Assembly: GCA_003133225.1 (NCBI GenBank)
Contig: PKWL01000135.1
Location: forward strand, 32,011 to 96,010
Origin: Janthinobacterium sp.
GTDB taxonomy: Bacteria > Pseudomonadota > Gammaproteobacteria > Burkholderiales > Burkholderiaceae_D
DNA: 64,000 nt
Direction: 5' to 3'
A program made the position numbers and the translations under genes. The notes beneath the pieces were generated by a model. It saw only the letters and a list, made by a program, of their open reading frames with translations. It had not been told where the DNA came from and ran no database searches. Positions 18,121-27,834 of the stretch are shown here, one piece after another (the stretch's first letter is position 1; each line of letters begins with the position of its first letter).

Positions 18121-18706
18121 GGTCGCCCCCACCGCCCCCAGCAGCCTCATGCGCGGGGGATAAGGGCGCGGCCGCGGCCGCCCCGGATGGATTGGGCATC
18201 AAGCAGCACGTCGGCGCCAGTGGCGGGCAAAGTGCCGAAAAATCCAGCTGCGCCCGCTTATTCGACGCCCTGCCCGCCACTGGCGCTGCCAACGCTTTCA
18301 CCCAGAAGAGCGCAGTTCGACCTCACGGGTTGACTGAGACATATGACGGGAACTAACTGGGCGGCAATGATCATCTCGCGCTTGGGCACACGCCACCGGC
18401 CAGAAAATCCGAAGTTTGAGATCCCAAAATTGCCCGAGCAGGAATAGGCGGATAGCCCGACCGGGACAAGCCCCGTTTTGGGGAGCAGTTGCAGGCAGAC
18501 GTTTGCCTAAAATGTAAAAATCCAATCCGCCGGGTTCGGCGTGCAAGGTTCGACGTCGCAAGCTAGCGCCATCGATACGTCTGCGGCGCCAGCGCCGCCA
18601 GCCGCTTATTGGACTTGGCTCAAACCTGAAGCACGATTTCAATGCTATTTTTTCACGTGGGCCCTTGCCTGCGACGGTGACACCGTAAGGGACCGAAATC
18701 GGACTG
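18121..18706. other. intergenic stretch without a supported gene
   Basis: About 585 bases after metG. GC-rich self-complementary runs (GCGCGGCCGCGGCCGC type, near 18167-18182) follow the stop, but no T-run was found. Open frames on both strands lack a recognisable product. The last 60 bases hold the leader of the UPF0158 gene. Confidence 0.5.
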
Positions 18707-19192
18707 ATGAGTAAGCCGGTTATTCATCCCATATTCAATCTAACAGCACTGAAAGGGCAACCATTGGCCACGCCAGTCAAGCTAGACGATCTAATTGACG
18801 CCTACGAATGGGTCAGTGCGGCGGGCTCGTTTGAAAATTTTGCCTACGTCAACAAGGTGACCGGTGAAATATTTATCCAGAGCGATGAGGCCGATGAAGA
18901 ACCGCCAAACGATTACGAAGACGCCAGCGTGTATGTGGCGGTTCCCCATAAAAATGACCTGGGCCTAGGGAAAAGTCTAGTCATGCAATACGTCGATGAA
19001 ATGCTCCCGGAGCGCTCTGAAGATGTATGGGAATTTTTCAGAAGGCGCGGAGCGTACTCCCGCTTCAAGGATCTTCTTGAACGAAATGGCATCCTGAATG
19101 CTTGGTACCAGTATGAGACCCGAGCCATTGAACAAGCTTTGCGAAAATGGAGCCTCGAAAATGGCTTGCAGCTGGCATGCGACAACGATTAA
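18707..19192 (+). CDS. UPF0158 family protein
   Basis: 161 residues, soluble and acidic. 'VKLDDLIDAYEWVSAAG', 'NKVTGEIFIQSDE', the central 'VAVPHKNDLGLGKSLVM' and 'FRRRGAYSRFKDLLER' followed by W-Y-x-Y-E match the UPF0158 family, whose function is not known. Start at ATG 18707 (MSKPVIHPIFNL). It stands alone between two gene-poor stretches. No membrane segment or signal peptide. Confidence 0.8.
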   Translation: MSKPVIHPIFNLTALKGQPLATPVKLDDLIDAYEWVSAAGSFENFAYVNKVTGEIFIQSDEADEEPPNDYEDASVYVAVPHKNDLGLGKSLVMQYVDEMLPERSEDVWEFFRRRGAYSRFKDLLERNGILNAWYQYETRAIEQALRKWSLENGLQLACDND

Positions 19193-19475
19193 GAATTGAC
19201 GGCGCCAGCGTCGTTTCAAGGCTCGCTCGCGCTTTTTTTAACGGAAGGCGCGGCGCCGGTTGCCAAAAGCGAGCCTAGGTGGCGCGCGTTCCCAGCCCGG
19301 GCGCCAGGGCGGACGCCCGCCAAGCCATCCAGCCGTCGGCACTTGCGGTTTTTTGCTACGCGTTTGCACCGACGACTCCCGCTTGCTCTTTTTCTGCACA
19401 TTTTTAGGGTAGAATTACCGTCGCAGCGCTGAGCGCGGTAAAATGTGCATTGCTGATTCCTTTCTCAAAGACAAT

Positions 19476-19685
19476 ATGAAACTGACCAAACAATTCCAGT
19501 TGTACGAATCCGATCACACGCTATTCATCAAGGCCTTGAAAGAAAAAAATCCTGGCATGGAAGAACGGCAACGCGAAGGCCGCGCCTTGTTGTGGGATAA
19601 GGCGCCTGTCGGGCTCGATGAACAAGAACGGCAACTCAATTCAGCCGTCAAACAGCAAGCTTACGTCTACCAAAACAAGATCTAA
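19476..19685 (+). CDS. DUF3460 family protein
   Basis: 69 residues starting MKLTKQFQLYESDHTLFIKA (ATG 19476; the frame extends 11 codons upstream without reason). The conserved core 'LKEKNPGMEERQREGRALLW' followed by a Trp-Asp-Lys and a short helical tail identifies DUF3460, a small betaproteobacterial family without assigned function. It sits 17 bases before scpA, and the order DUF3460-scpA-panC appears to be a transcription unit. A TAAAAT-type -10 occurs at 19439-19444. Confidence 0.85.
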   Translation: MKLTKQFQLYESDHTLFIKALKEKNPGMEERQREGRALLWDKAPVGLDEQERQLNSAVKQQAYVYQNKI

Positions 19686-19702
19686 CCGGCCTGGGCGATA
19701 AC

Positions 19703-21437
<1,735 letters not shown>

Positions 21438-21549
21438 TGGCGCCCCGTTGATTCACGCGTTCTTGCAAGTTTCGTTCTTGGCTTTAACGGGCCCCCGCTC
21501 GGCAACCATGCATGCGTGAGCCATTTTCCTCAACTGGCAAGCTGGCGTC

Positions 21550-21880
21550 ATGTTACTCGGGTGTGCCAGCCCCGCTCCTGACTTGACAGCGGTGACTACG
21601 CATGCCCTCGCAAAGCGCGGGGCGGCATCTTTGCGGATGCGGAATCGGAGCGGCGCACGCCATGTGGGCGGGCCTCGCTGTTTTAGGTTTGGGGCTGATC
21701 TTAGCCAAGCTGGTGTGGCTGTACGGTCCGATCCGGATCGCCGGCGCCGTGTATTTGGTCTACTTGGGCGTAAAAATTCTCGTCGCCCTGCGTTTGCCCG
21801 TCAGTCAGACGCCGCTGCCACTCCCGTTCGCAGCGCGGCGCACGCTTACCGGCGCGCCCTGGTGGTCGGTCTCACTGCGG
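21550..21880 (+). pseudogene. LysE/RhtB-family amino-acid exporter remnant
   Basis: Pieces of one exporter are spread over two frames. Frame A gives 'PAPDLTAVTTHALAKRG' (compare the family's PGPD start of the first loop). Frame B gives 'CGIGAAHAMWAGLAVLGLGL' and, after a Leu-Trp pair, 'GPIRIAGAVYLVYLGVKILV', the typical second and third membrane helices. Frame A returns with 'AYRRALVVGLT', which corresponds to the 'RRGLLVGLTNPKA' region. No continuous frame exists, the N-terminal methionine region and the last three helices are missing or scrambled, and the sequence after about 21880 is unrecognisable. It lies between panC and the EAL/HDOD gene and is probably not expressed. Confidence 0.65.
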
Positions 21881-22016
21881 ACCGCGCCGCTTTCGCTCCC
21901 ACCGGGCCCGGCTGTGCCACTCAGGGTTGCGCAGCTACTCCACCAGTCCCGTACTGGGTTGGGAGGGCGCGGAAGGCGCGCTTGTCATGGCGCCTCCAGA
22001 CCCAGGGCGCCGCCTG

Positions 22017-23225
22017 CTAGCAGGCGATGTTTTGCGCCCATGCCAGCGCCGACAAGTGCGCCTTGTTGACGTCGAGCGGGCTCAGATGGAGCGAGGCGGC
22101 CAAGGACGAGACCAAATTGGAATTGAGCTCGCATGCTTCGGCCAGCGCCAAGTAGGGCCCACATGCGCCGCCGCGCGTGAGCAACGCTGCCACCACCTCG
22201 TCCGACAGCTGGATCGTATCTAGCACCTGCGCCATGGAAATACCGAGCAGGCGGTCGAGCAGCGAGAACATGCCGGCCACAAACAGGTTTTCCGCATCGC
22301 TCTTAGCGAGCGCTGCTTGCCCCAGCAATTCGACTAGACGACCGCGCACGACAGCCGTTTCCATCAATACCGGCGAGTAGCCGCTGGTGCTGGCCGTGGC
22401 CAGCAACAAGGTCAGCCAGCGGTACAGCGGTGTATATCCCAACAACGCCAAAGCTTGACGCAAGGACTGGATCTCGCGCCCCACGCCAAACCCGGCCGAA
22501 TTAATAAAACGAAGCAGCTTGTAGCTGAGGGCCGCATCGCGCTTGAGCACCGCTTCGAGGCGGCCGATGTCGACATTTTGTTTCAGCATCTGCATCAGCT
22601 GCAAGATGACGGTCTGGGCCGGGTTCATTCCTTTAACGACGTTGCCGGGACGCGGCGTCAGATGCAACTTGCCGACGAAAGCGTCCAGGCCCAGCGCGGC
22701 GCAGGCGTCGAAATCGGCCCAGGTTGTGACGGGGCGACCGACCATGCGCACCGACGACTGTTTAAGCGCAGCGTAAGCACGCGCTTGCGCTGCCACGTCG
22801 GCACCGGAAAAACGCACTTCGATGTAGGTGGCGCTGGCCAGCACCGTTTTGCTCAGTCTGGTCAAGTCGGCGCCGCGCAAGGCAATGCCGACCCCGCCCG
22901 CGCGCAAACCCTGGACTGCGGCCAAGGTGTCCGGATTGGCCAAATCGCTCGTCATAACGGTCAGCACAGTGTATTGCGGCGGCATGGCATGCAAGGCGTC
23001 CGTCGACAACAAGGCCGGGACCGCCTCGAGGAACAAGACTTTGTCACGCAAAAGCCAGCCTTGCTCCTCGTCGTTGAGCTGGCCGGCAACGAAACCGACG
23101 AGCGCTTCCAAGGCGGCATCGGAGGAAGGCTCAGGGGCGTCGGCCTGCCACGACAGCTCGTAGCCGATCACGCGCTGTTGCGGATCGAGCAGCGGTTCGC
23201 GAACGATAAAATTGGTGAGGTGCAT
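22017..23225 (-). CDS. EAL-like/HDOD domain signalling protein
   Basis: 402 residues. Residues 1-200 are a shortened EAL-like domain: 'REPLLDPQQRVIGYELSW' replaces the usual E-x-L, and catalytic Glu/Asp metal residues of c-di-GMP phosphodiesterases are absent ('IALRGADLTRL', 'DAFVGKLH' instead of D-D-F). Residues 205-400 are an HDOD domain ('AVLKRDAALSYKLLRFINSA', 'LGYTPLYRWLTLLL', 'AALAKSDAENLFVAGMFSLL'). Proteins of this YuxH/CdgJ-like layout regulate motility without breaking down c-di-GMP. It is the last gene on the motility strand, 53 bases after cheZ, so it is probably in the chemotaxis operon. Confidence 0.88.
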   Translation of the reverse strand: MHLTNFIVREPLLDPQQRVIGYELSWQADAPEPSSDAALEALVGFVAGQLNDEEQGWLLRDKVLFLEAVPALLSTDALHAMPPQYTVLTVMTSDLANPDTLAAVQGLRAGGVGIALRGADLTRLSKTVLASATYIEVRFSGADVAAQARAYAALKQSSVRMVGRPVTTWADFDACAALGLDAFVGKLHLTPRPGNVVKGMNPAQTVILQLMQMLKQNVDIGRLEAVLKRDAALSYKLLRFINSAGFGVGREIQSLRQALALLGYTPLYRWLTLLLATASTSGYSPVLMETAVVRGRLVELLGQAALAKSDAENLFVAGMFSLLDRLLGISMAQVLDTIQLSDEVVAALLTRGGACGPYLALAEACELNSNLVSSLAASLHLSPLDVNKAHLSALAWAQNIAC

Positions 23226-23278
23226 AATGCTCGTGTAAGGTGAAGGGCCGGGGCGGCAGTGTCGACTGGCGCCCCGTA

Positions 23279-23929
23279 TTAGAAGCCCAGGCTGTCCAAT
23301 AGATCGTCGACCTGGCCCTGATCGGCAACGACATCGTTGCGCCCCGGGTCAATTTGCGGCCCGTTCAACAGGCCATTGTCCAATTCACGCTTCATGTCGG
23401 CCGGGGCGAAGTCGATCAGCATCTGCACCAGTTGCTGCTCCAGATTATTGGCGATGACGGTCACCTTCTTGATCACTTGCCCGGTCAAGTCCTGGAAGTC
23501 TTGCGCCATCATGATGTCCATCAAATGGGCCTTCGTGGCACAGGTATCGGCACTCGTGCGGCTCAGGATGTGGACCGTCTGCAGCGCCAGGGAACGCCAC
23601 TGTTCTTCGCTGGCGGGAGCGGCGAGCAGCTCCCGCCAGGATGCCGTAAGCTGCTTGGCGCCCGCCCCGATTTGGTCTTGCATCGGGCCCGCCGCATCGG
23701 TCGCATTCAAGACCTTCTGCGCTGCCTGCTCGCTCAGGCGTGCCACGTAATCGAGGCGATCGCGCGCATCGGGAATGTCGGTGGCCGCCTGTTCGATCAG
23801 CTTGTCGAGCCCCAGCCCGCGCAAGCTGTCGTGAAGCGAGCGCGTCATTTGGCCGATGCGGCTCAAAAATTCGTCGGTCGGCGTCACTGGCGCGGCTCCG
23901 GTCATGTCGCCGCAACGGGTACCGACCAT
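23279..23929 (-). CDS. cheZ: CheY-P phosphatase CheZ
   Basis: 216 residues; dephosphorylates CheY-P. Start ATG 23929 (MVGTRCGDMTGAA), six bases after GGAG, directly abutting the cheY stop, so translation is probably coupled. The long four-helix bundle contains 'AQDFQDLTGQVIKKV' with Asp147 and Gln151, equivalent to E. coli Asp143 and catalytic Gln147. The extreme C-terminus 'QVDDLLDSLGF' is the CheY-binding peptide. The frame extends to 24019 inside cheY but has no ribosome site there. Confidence 0.96.
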   Translation of the reverse strand: MVGTRCGDMTGAAPVTPTDEFLSRIGQMTRSLHDSLRGLGLDKLIEQAATDIPDARDRLDYVARLSEQAAQKVLNATDAAGPMQDQIGAGAKQLTASWRELLAAPASEEQWRSLALQTVHILSRTSADTCATKAHLMDIMMAQDFQDLTGQVIKKVTVIANNLEQQLVQMLIDFAPADMKRELDNGLLNGPQIDPGRNDVVADQGQVDDLLDSLGF

Positions 23930-23930
23930 A

Positions 23931-24329
23931 TTAAGCTCCGGCTTTAGCGAGTTTTTCGAAAATTTTGTTGAGTTTTTCGTCCAGCGTCGCCGCCGTGAAC
24001 GGTTTGACGACATAGCCACTTGCGCCGGCCTGGGCGGCGGCGATGATGTTTTCCTTCTTCGCTTCAGCTGTCACCATCAGCACCGGCAGTTTGGCCAGCG
24101 CGGGATCAGCGCGAATGTGCTGCAACATCGTCAAGCCATCCATGTTTGGCATGTTCCAGTCGGACACGACGAAATCGAACGTTTCAGCGCGCAGTTTGGA
24201 GAGCGCCATCACGCCGTCTTCGGCCTCGTCGACATTGACATAACCTAGCTCTTTCAACAAATTTCTGACAATGCGGCGCATCGTGGAAAAATCATCAACG
24301 ACTAAAAATTTCATCTTTGGATCAGCCAT
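23931..24329 (-). CDS. cheY: chemotaxis response regulator CheY
   Basis: 132 residues, single receiver domain that binds FliM when phosphorylated. Asp12/Asp13 acidic pocket, phospho-acceptor Asp57 (in '[12 protein letters not shown]'), Thr87 and Lys109 lie at exactly the E. coli numbering, as do the surrounding '[19 protein letters not shown]' residues. Start ATG 24329 ([13 protein letters not shown]). It is paired with cheZ (one base apart). This is the canonical motor-binding CheY; a second, less canonical CheY is encoded at 30053-30418. Confidence 0.97.
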   Translation of the reverse strand: MADPKMKFLVVDDFSTMRRIVRNLLKELGYVNVDEAEDGVMALSKLRAETFDFVVSDWNMPNMDGLTMLQHIRADPALAKLPVLMVTAEAKKENIIAAAQAGASGYVVKPFTAATLDEKLNKIFEKLAKAGA

Positions 24330-24460
24330 GTATTACTCCGTTGTTACTTTACGTGGTTATTAATAATGTTAATACGTCAACAATGTCAGCGCTAAGTTGT
24401 AGGATAGCATTTTCGTTCCTGTTAGGCGACAAAACTCACTTCAAAAGATCAAGCGCGGCG

Positions 24461-25531
24461 TTAAACGCGCACAGCGCGCATGCTGTGCGCGGCCAAGTAG
24501 GCGAGCACCATGCCGGGCAGCGCGCAAAGGGCCCCTACTTCATGGGCGCCGCCCAACGCGATCGCCTCGCGCGGCATGCCAAACACGACGCAGCTCGCTT
24601 CATCCTGGGCAAAATTGTGGGCGCCGGCTTCTTTCATCTCCAGCATGCCGGCCGCGCCATCCTTGCCCATGCCGGTCAGGATCACTCCGACCGCGTTCTT
24701 GCCGGCGCCCTGCGCGGCCGAGCGAAACAAGACGTCGACCGACGGCCGGTGTCGGTTGACCGGCGCGCTTTGCTCGATCTTGGTCATATAGTTAGCGCCA
24801 CTGCGCGTAAGTAAGAGGTGCGAGTGGCCCGGCGCAATGTAGGCGTGACCGGGCAACACCCTTTCATTGCCCTCGGCCTCCTGCACCGAAATTTTACAAA
24901 GCGAATCGAGGCGGCGCGCGAACGAGCGCGTAAATCCTTCCGGCATGTGCTGCGTGATCAGGATGCCGGGACAGTCGGGCGGCATCTGTATCAAAAATTC
25001 GCGGATGGCCTCGGTGCCACCGGTGGAAGCGCCGATGATAATTAATTTTTCGCTCGAAGTCAGAGGATTGCGCAAGGCCGGCAGGGGCGCCGCCCCTTGC
25101 GCGCCGGGCAGCGGCAGGGTGCGCGCCTTGATGCGGGCCTTAGAGGCGGCCCGGATCTTATCGGCGATCATCTCCGTGTATTCCTGCATCCCGCTCTCGA
25201 TCGATATTTTGGGCTTGGTCACAAAGTCGACCGCGCCCAATTCCAGCGCGCGCATCGTGATTTCCGAGCCGCGCTCGGTCAAAGACGACACCATGAGCAC
25301 CGGCATCGGGCGCAGCCGCATCAGTTTTTCCAGAAAATCCAAGCCGTCCATTTTCGGCATCTCGACGTCCAGGGTTAGCACGTCCGGATTGGTTTTCTTG
25401 ATCAGTTCGCGTGCCACCAGCGGATCCGGCGCCACCGCCACCACTTCCATGTCCGGCTGGCTGTTGACGATCTCGCTCATCACGCTGCGGATCAGCGCCG
25501 AGTCATCCACGATCAACACTTTGATTTTCAT
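24461..25531 (-). CDS. cheB: chemotaxis methylesterase/deamidase CheB
   Basis: 356 residues; receiver-controlled enzyme that removes methyl groups from chemoreceptor glutamates. Start ATG 25531 ([14 protein letters not shown]) preceded by GGAAGGA. Receiver with Asp9/10 and phospho-site Asp55 ('[11 protein letters not shown]'); then the esterase with catalytic Ser169 ('[12 protein letters not shown]'), His195 ('ITQHMPEGF') and Asp291 ('[10 protein letters not shown]'). A longer open frame to 25579 lacks a ribosome site. It lies between cheD and cheY on the same strand. Confidence 0.97.
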   Translation of the reverse strand: MKIKVLIVDDSALIRSVMSEIVNSQPDMEVVAVAPDPLVARELIKKTNPDVLTLDVEMPKMDGLDFLEKLMRLRPMPVLMVSSLTERGSEITMRALELGAVDFVTKPKISIESGMQEYTEMIADKIRAASKARIKARTLPLPGAQGAAPLPALRNPLTSSEKLIIIGASTGGTEAIREFLIQMPPDCPGILITQHMPEGFTRSFARRLDSLCKISVQEAEGNERVLPGHAYIAPGHSHLLLTRSGANYMTKIEQSAPVNRHRPSVDVLFRSAAQGAGKNAVGVILTGMGKDGAAGMLEMKEAGAHNFAQDEASCVVFGMPREAIALGGAHEVGALCALPGMVLAYLAAHSMRAVRV

Positions 25532-25608
25532 ACGCGCTTCCTTCCGGGACAGACCCATTTCGTTCATTGTCGCAGCCACCCATGTGGCGGCGGGCGCGGC
25601 GGCGGCGC

Positions 25609-26214
25609 CTAAAACAGCTCGATCGCACCACCGACGGACTGCGCTTTGAGGCGTATGGCGTAGTCCTCTTCGCGCTTGGCCAAGGTATCGTTATGCGTTT
25701 GCATCAGTTTTTTGACCAAGACCTTGCCCGTATGCGGGAAAAAATAGACTTTACGCGGATAGATGTCGTTCAAGTCCTCGGCCAGCACGCGCATTTTTTC
25801 CGCGCGCAGGTAGTTGATGACGAAAGCGGCATTGCGTTCGCCCACGTTGATCGCCGTGAAACCGCGCAGCACGGCGCCGCCGCCGAACACCTTCGCTTCC
25901 ATGTTCTCACGCCGCGCGCCCGCTTTGAGCAATTCGTTGATCAGTACTTCCATCGCATAGGTGCCATACCGCATTGACGCCGATACCGGGCTATTGCTGT
26001 CGCCGCCGTCGGGCAGCATGAAGTGATTCATGCCGCCCAAGCCGCTGACGCGGTCGCGGATGCAGGCCGACACGCACGAGCCCAAGACCGTTACAATCAG
26101 CATATCCTTATTGGTGAAGTAGTACTCGCCCGGCAAAATCTTGGCGGCCTCGCAATTGAACGTCCTGTCGTAATAGACGTTCATGGCAAACTGTTCTTTA
26201 GGTTCCTGAATCAT
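25609..26214 (-). CDS. cheD: chemoreceptor glutamine deamidase CheD
   Basis: 201 residues. The catalytic Cys47 lies in '[12 protein letters not shown]' and His64 follows 17 residues later in 'GGMNHFMLP', the CheD spacing; '[19 protein letters not shown]' and '[10 protein letters not shown]' are family blocks. Start ATG 26214 overlaps the cheR stop (ATGA), so the two are translationally coupled. The C-terminus ends GGAIELF, a tail also found on the CheZ-like protein at 30475-31023. CheD deamidates receptor glutamines and in some species works with CheC; no cheC is present here. Confidence 0.95.
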   Translation of the reverse strand: MIQEPKEQFAMNVYYDRTFNCEAAKILPGEYYFTNKDMLIVTVLGSCVSACIRDRVSGLGGMNHFMLPDGGDSNSPVSASMRYGTYAMEVLINELLKAGARRENMEAKVFGGGAVLRGFTAINVGERNAAFVINYLRAEKMRVLAEDLNDIYPRKVYFFPHTGKVLVKKLMQTHNDTLAKREEDYAIRLKAQSVGGAIELF

Positions 26215-27080
26215 GTGAGTGTTCTCATGTTCGGCGCCAGGCCTGGACGAGGGGCCAGCACATACACCGTTTTGCCGCGCAACTTCAATGCTTCCGATAC
26301 ATAGAGAAAATTTTCCGAATGTCCGGCAAACAACAGCCCGTCCGCTTTCAACAAAGGGACAAAGCGGCTCAAAATCTTGCGCTGGGTCGGCTTGTCAAAG
26401 TAGATCATCACGTTACGACAGAAAATGACATCGAACTGACCGCTTAACGGCCAGCCATCCGCCAACAAATTGAGCTGCTTGAAGGTGACCATCTGGCGCA
26501 GTTCCGGGCGCACCCGAACCAACCCTTCCTGATCGCCCTTGCCCCGCAAAAAAAACCGCTTGGAACGTTCGGCCGACATTTTTTCAAGGCGGTCGATCGC
26601 GTAGACGCCGCAAGCCGCCGTCGCCAGCACGTTGGTGTCGATATCGGTGGCGATGATGTGGACCGGCGGCGTCAGGGTGCCGAAGGCCTCGCAAACGGTC
26701 ATGGCAATCGAATAGGGCTCTTCTCCGGTGGAACTGGCGGAACACCAGATCGCGAGCGGTGCCGTGACCTGCAACACATGCTCGGCGAGCAAGGGGAAAT
26801 GGTGCGCCTCGCGAAAAAAAGAGGTCAGATTGGTGGTTAAGGCATTGGTAAACGATTCCCACTCGTCGCCGAGGCGGCCGGCATCGAGGTCATCGAGATA
26901 TTGGACAAAAGATGAGATGCCGATGGCGCGCAGGCGCCGCGCCAGGCGGCTATACACCATTTCCTGCTTGCTCGCGGCCAAGGCGATGCCGGCGCGCTTA
27001 TAGATCATGGCACGCACCCGTTCGAAGTCCGTGCTCGTGAAACCGAACTCTTTGACGCCATCTAATCTATTCTGCGGCAT
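26211..27080 (-). CDS. cheR: chemoreceptor methyltransferase CheR
   Basis: 289 residues; methylates chemoreceptor glutamates with SAM. ATG 27080 (MPQNRLDGVKEFG) follows AAAGGTG at six bases; a GTG at 27089 overlaps that ribosome site and is less likely. N-terminal helical receptor-binding domain ('LARRLRAIGISSFVQYL'), then the SAM domain with 'SASSTGEEPYSIAM', 'IIATDIDTNVLATA' and 'FDVIFCRNVMIYFD'. It ends with the ATGA overlap into cheD. A 220-base gap separates it from cheW, a place where many relatives carry a chemoreceptor gene; none is present. Confidence 0.96.
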   Translation of the reverse strand: MPQNRLDGVKEFGFTSTDFERVRAMIYKRAGIALAASKQEMVYSRLARRLRAIGISSFVQYLDDLDAGRLGDEWESFTNALTTNLTSFFREAHHFPLLAEHVLQVTAPLAIWCSASSTGEEPYSIAMTVCEAFGTLTPPVHIIATDIDTNVLATAACGVYAIDRLEKMSAERSKRFFLRGKGDQEGLVRVRPELRQMVTFKQLNLLADGWPLSGQFDVIFCRNVMIYFDKPTQRKILSRFVPLLKADGLLFAGHSENFLYVSEALKLRGKTVYVLAPRPGLAPNMRTLT

Positions 27081-27309
27081 TTGTTTCACCTTTAACCTGA
27101 CTGCTCGAACAATGCCCGACCGTTTGTTGATGCTGCCCCACTCTGCCTACTTGTAGGTAGGATGATTTCCCCTTTTTTCCCGTCGGGAGCGACGTGCTTG
27201 AAGATGCCGGGCGCTGTCATGCTCGAATTCCCGGCAGCGGGCGCGTGCACTCACCCCAAGGCGACGCCCCGGCGATTACTCCGGGACACCGCGCCGGCCA
27301 CCTTGCCCC

Positions 27310-27816
27310 TTATGCTGCCAGCTTATCGATCAGGCCCATTTCGCTGCTAGACATCAGCTTATCGATGTCAACCAAGATCAGCATGCGCTCGTCGATGGTG
27401 CCCAGACCGATGATGTAATCGGAATTGAAGGCCGTTCCCATTTCGGGCGCCGGCTTGACCTGGTCGGGCGTGAGTGTGGTGACGTCCGATACGCTATCGA
27501 CCACCATGCCCATGATGCGGCCGCCGATATTGAGAATAATGACGACGGTAAACTGGTCATACACGGGGGTGCCGAGCTGGAACTTAATGCGCATGTCGAC
27601 GACGGGGATGATGATGCCGCGCAGATTAATGACGCCCTTGATGAATTCAGGGGCATTGGCAATGCGGGTCACCGCCTCGTAGCCGCGGATTTCCTGCACT
27701 TTCAGGATGTCGATGCCGTATTCCTCGGAACCGAGCGTAAAGGCCAAAAATTCGCGGCCGGCGATGTCCTTGCCATCGTCCAATTTGAGTCCGGAAGTGT
27801 ATGAGATCTCTGCCAT
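27310..27816 (-). CDS. cheW: chemotaxis adaptor CheW
   Basis: 168 residues, SH3-like adaptor linking receptors to CheA. '[20 protein letters not shown]', '[14 protein letters not shown]' with 'IIPVVDMR', and '[19 protein letters not shown]' are the CheW blocks. The N-terminal 20 residues ([20 protein letters not shown]) extend beyond the core. It begins 18 bases after cheA, so it is in the same transcript. Confidence 0.97.
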   Translation of the reverse strand: MAEISYTSGLKLDDGKDIAGREFLAFTLGSEEYGIDILKVQEIRGYEAVTRIANAPEFIKGVINLRGIIIPVVDMRIKFQLGTPVYDQFTVVIILNIGGRIMGMVVDSVSDVTTLTPDQVKPAPEMGTAFNSDYIIGLGTIDERMLILVDIDKLMSSSEMGLIDKLAA

Positions 27817-27834
27817 GGTGGATTCCTATTAAAT

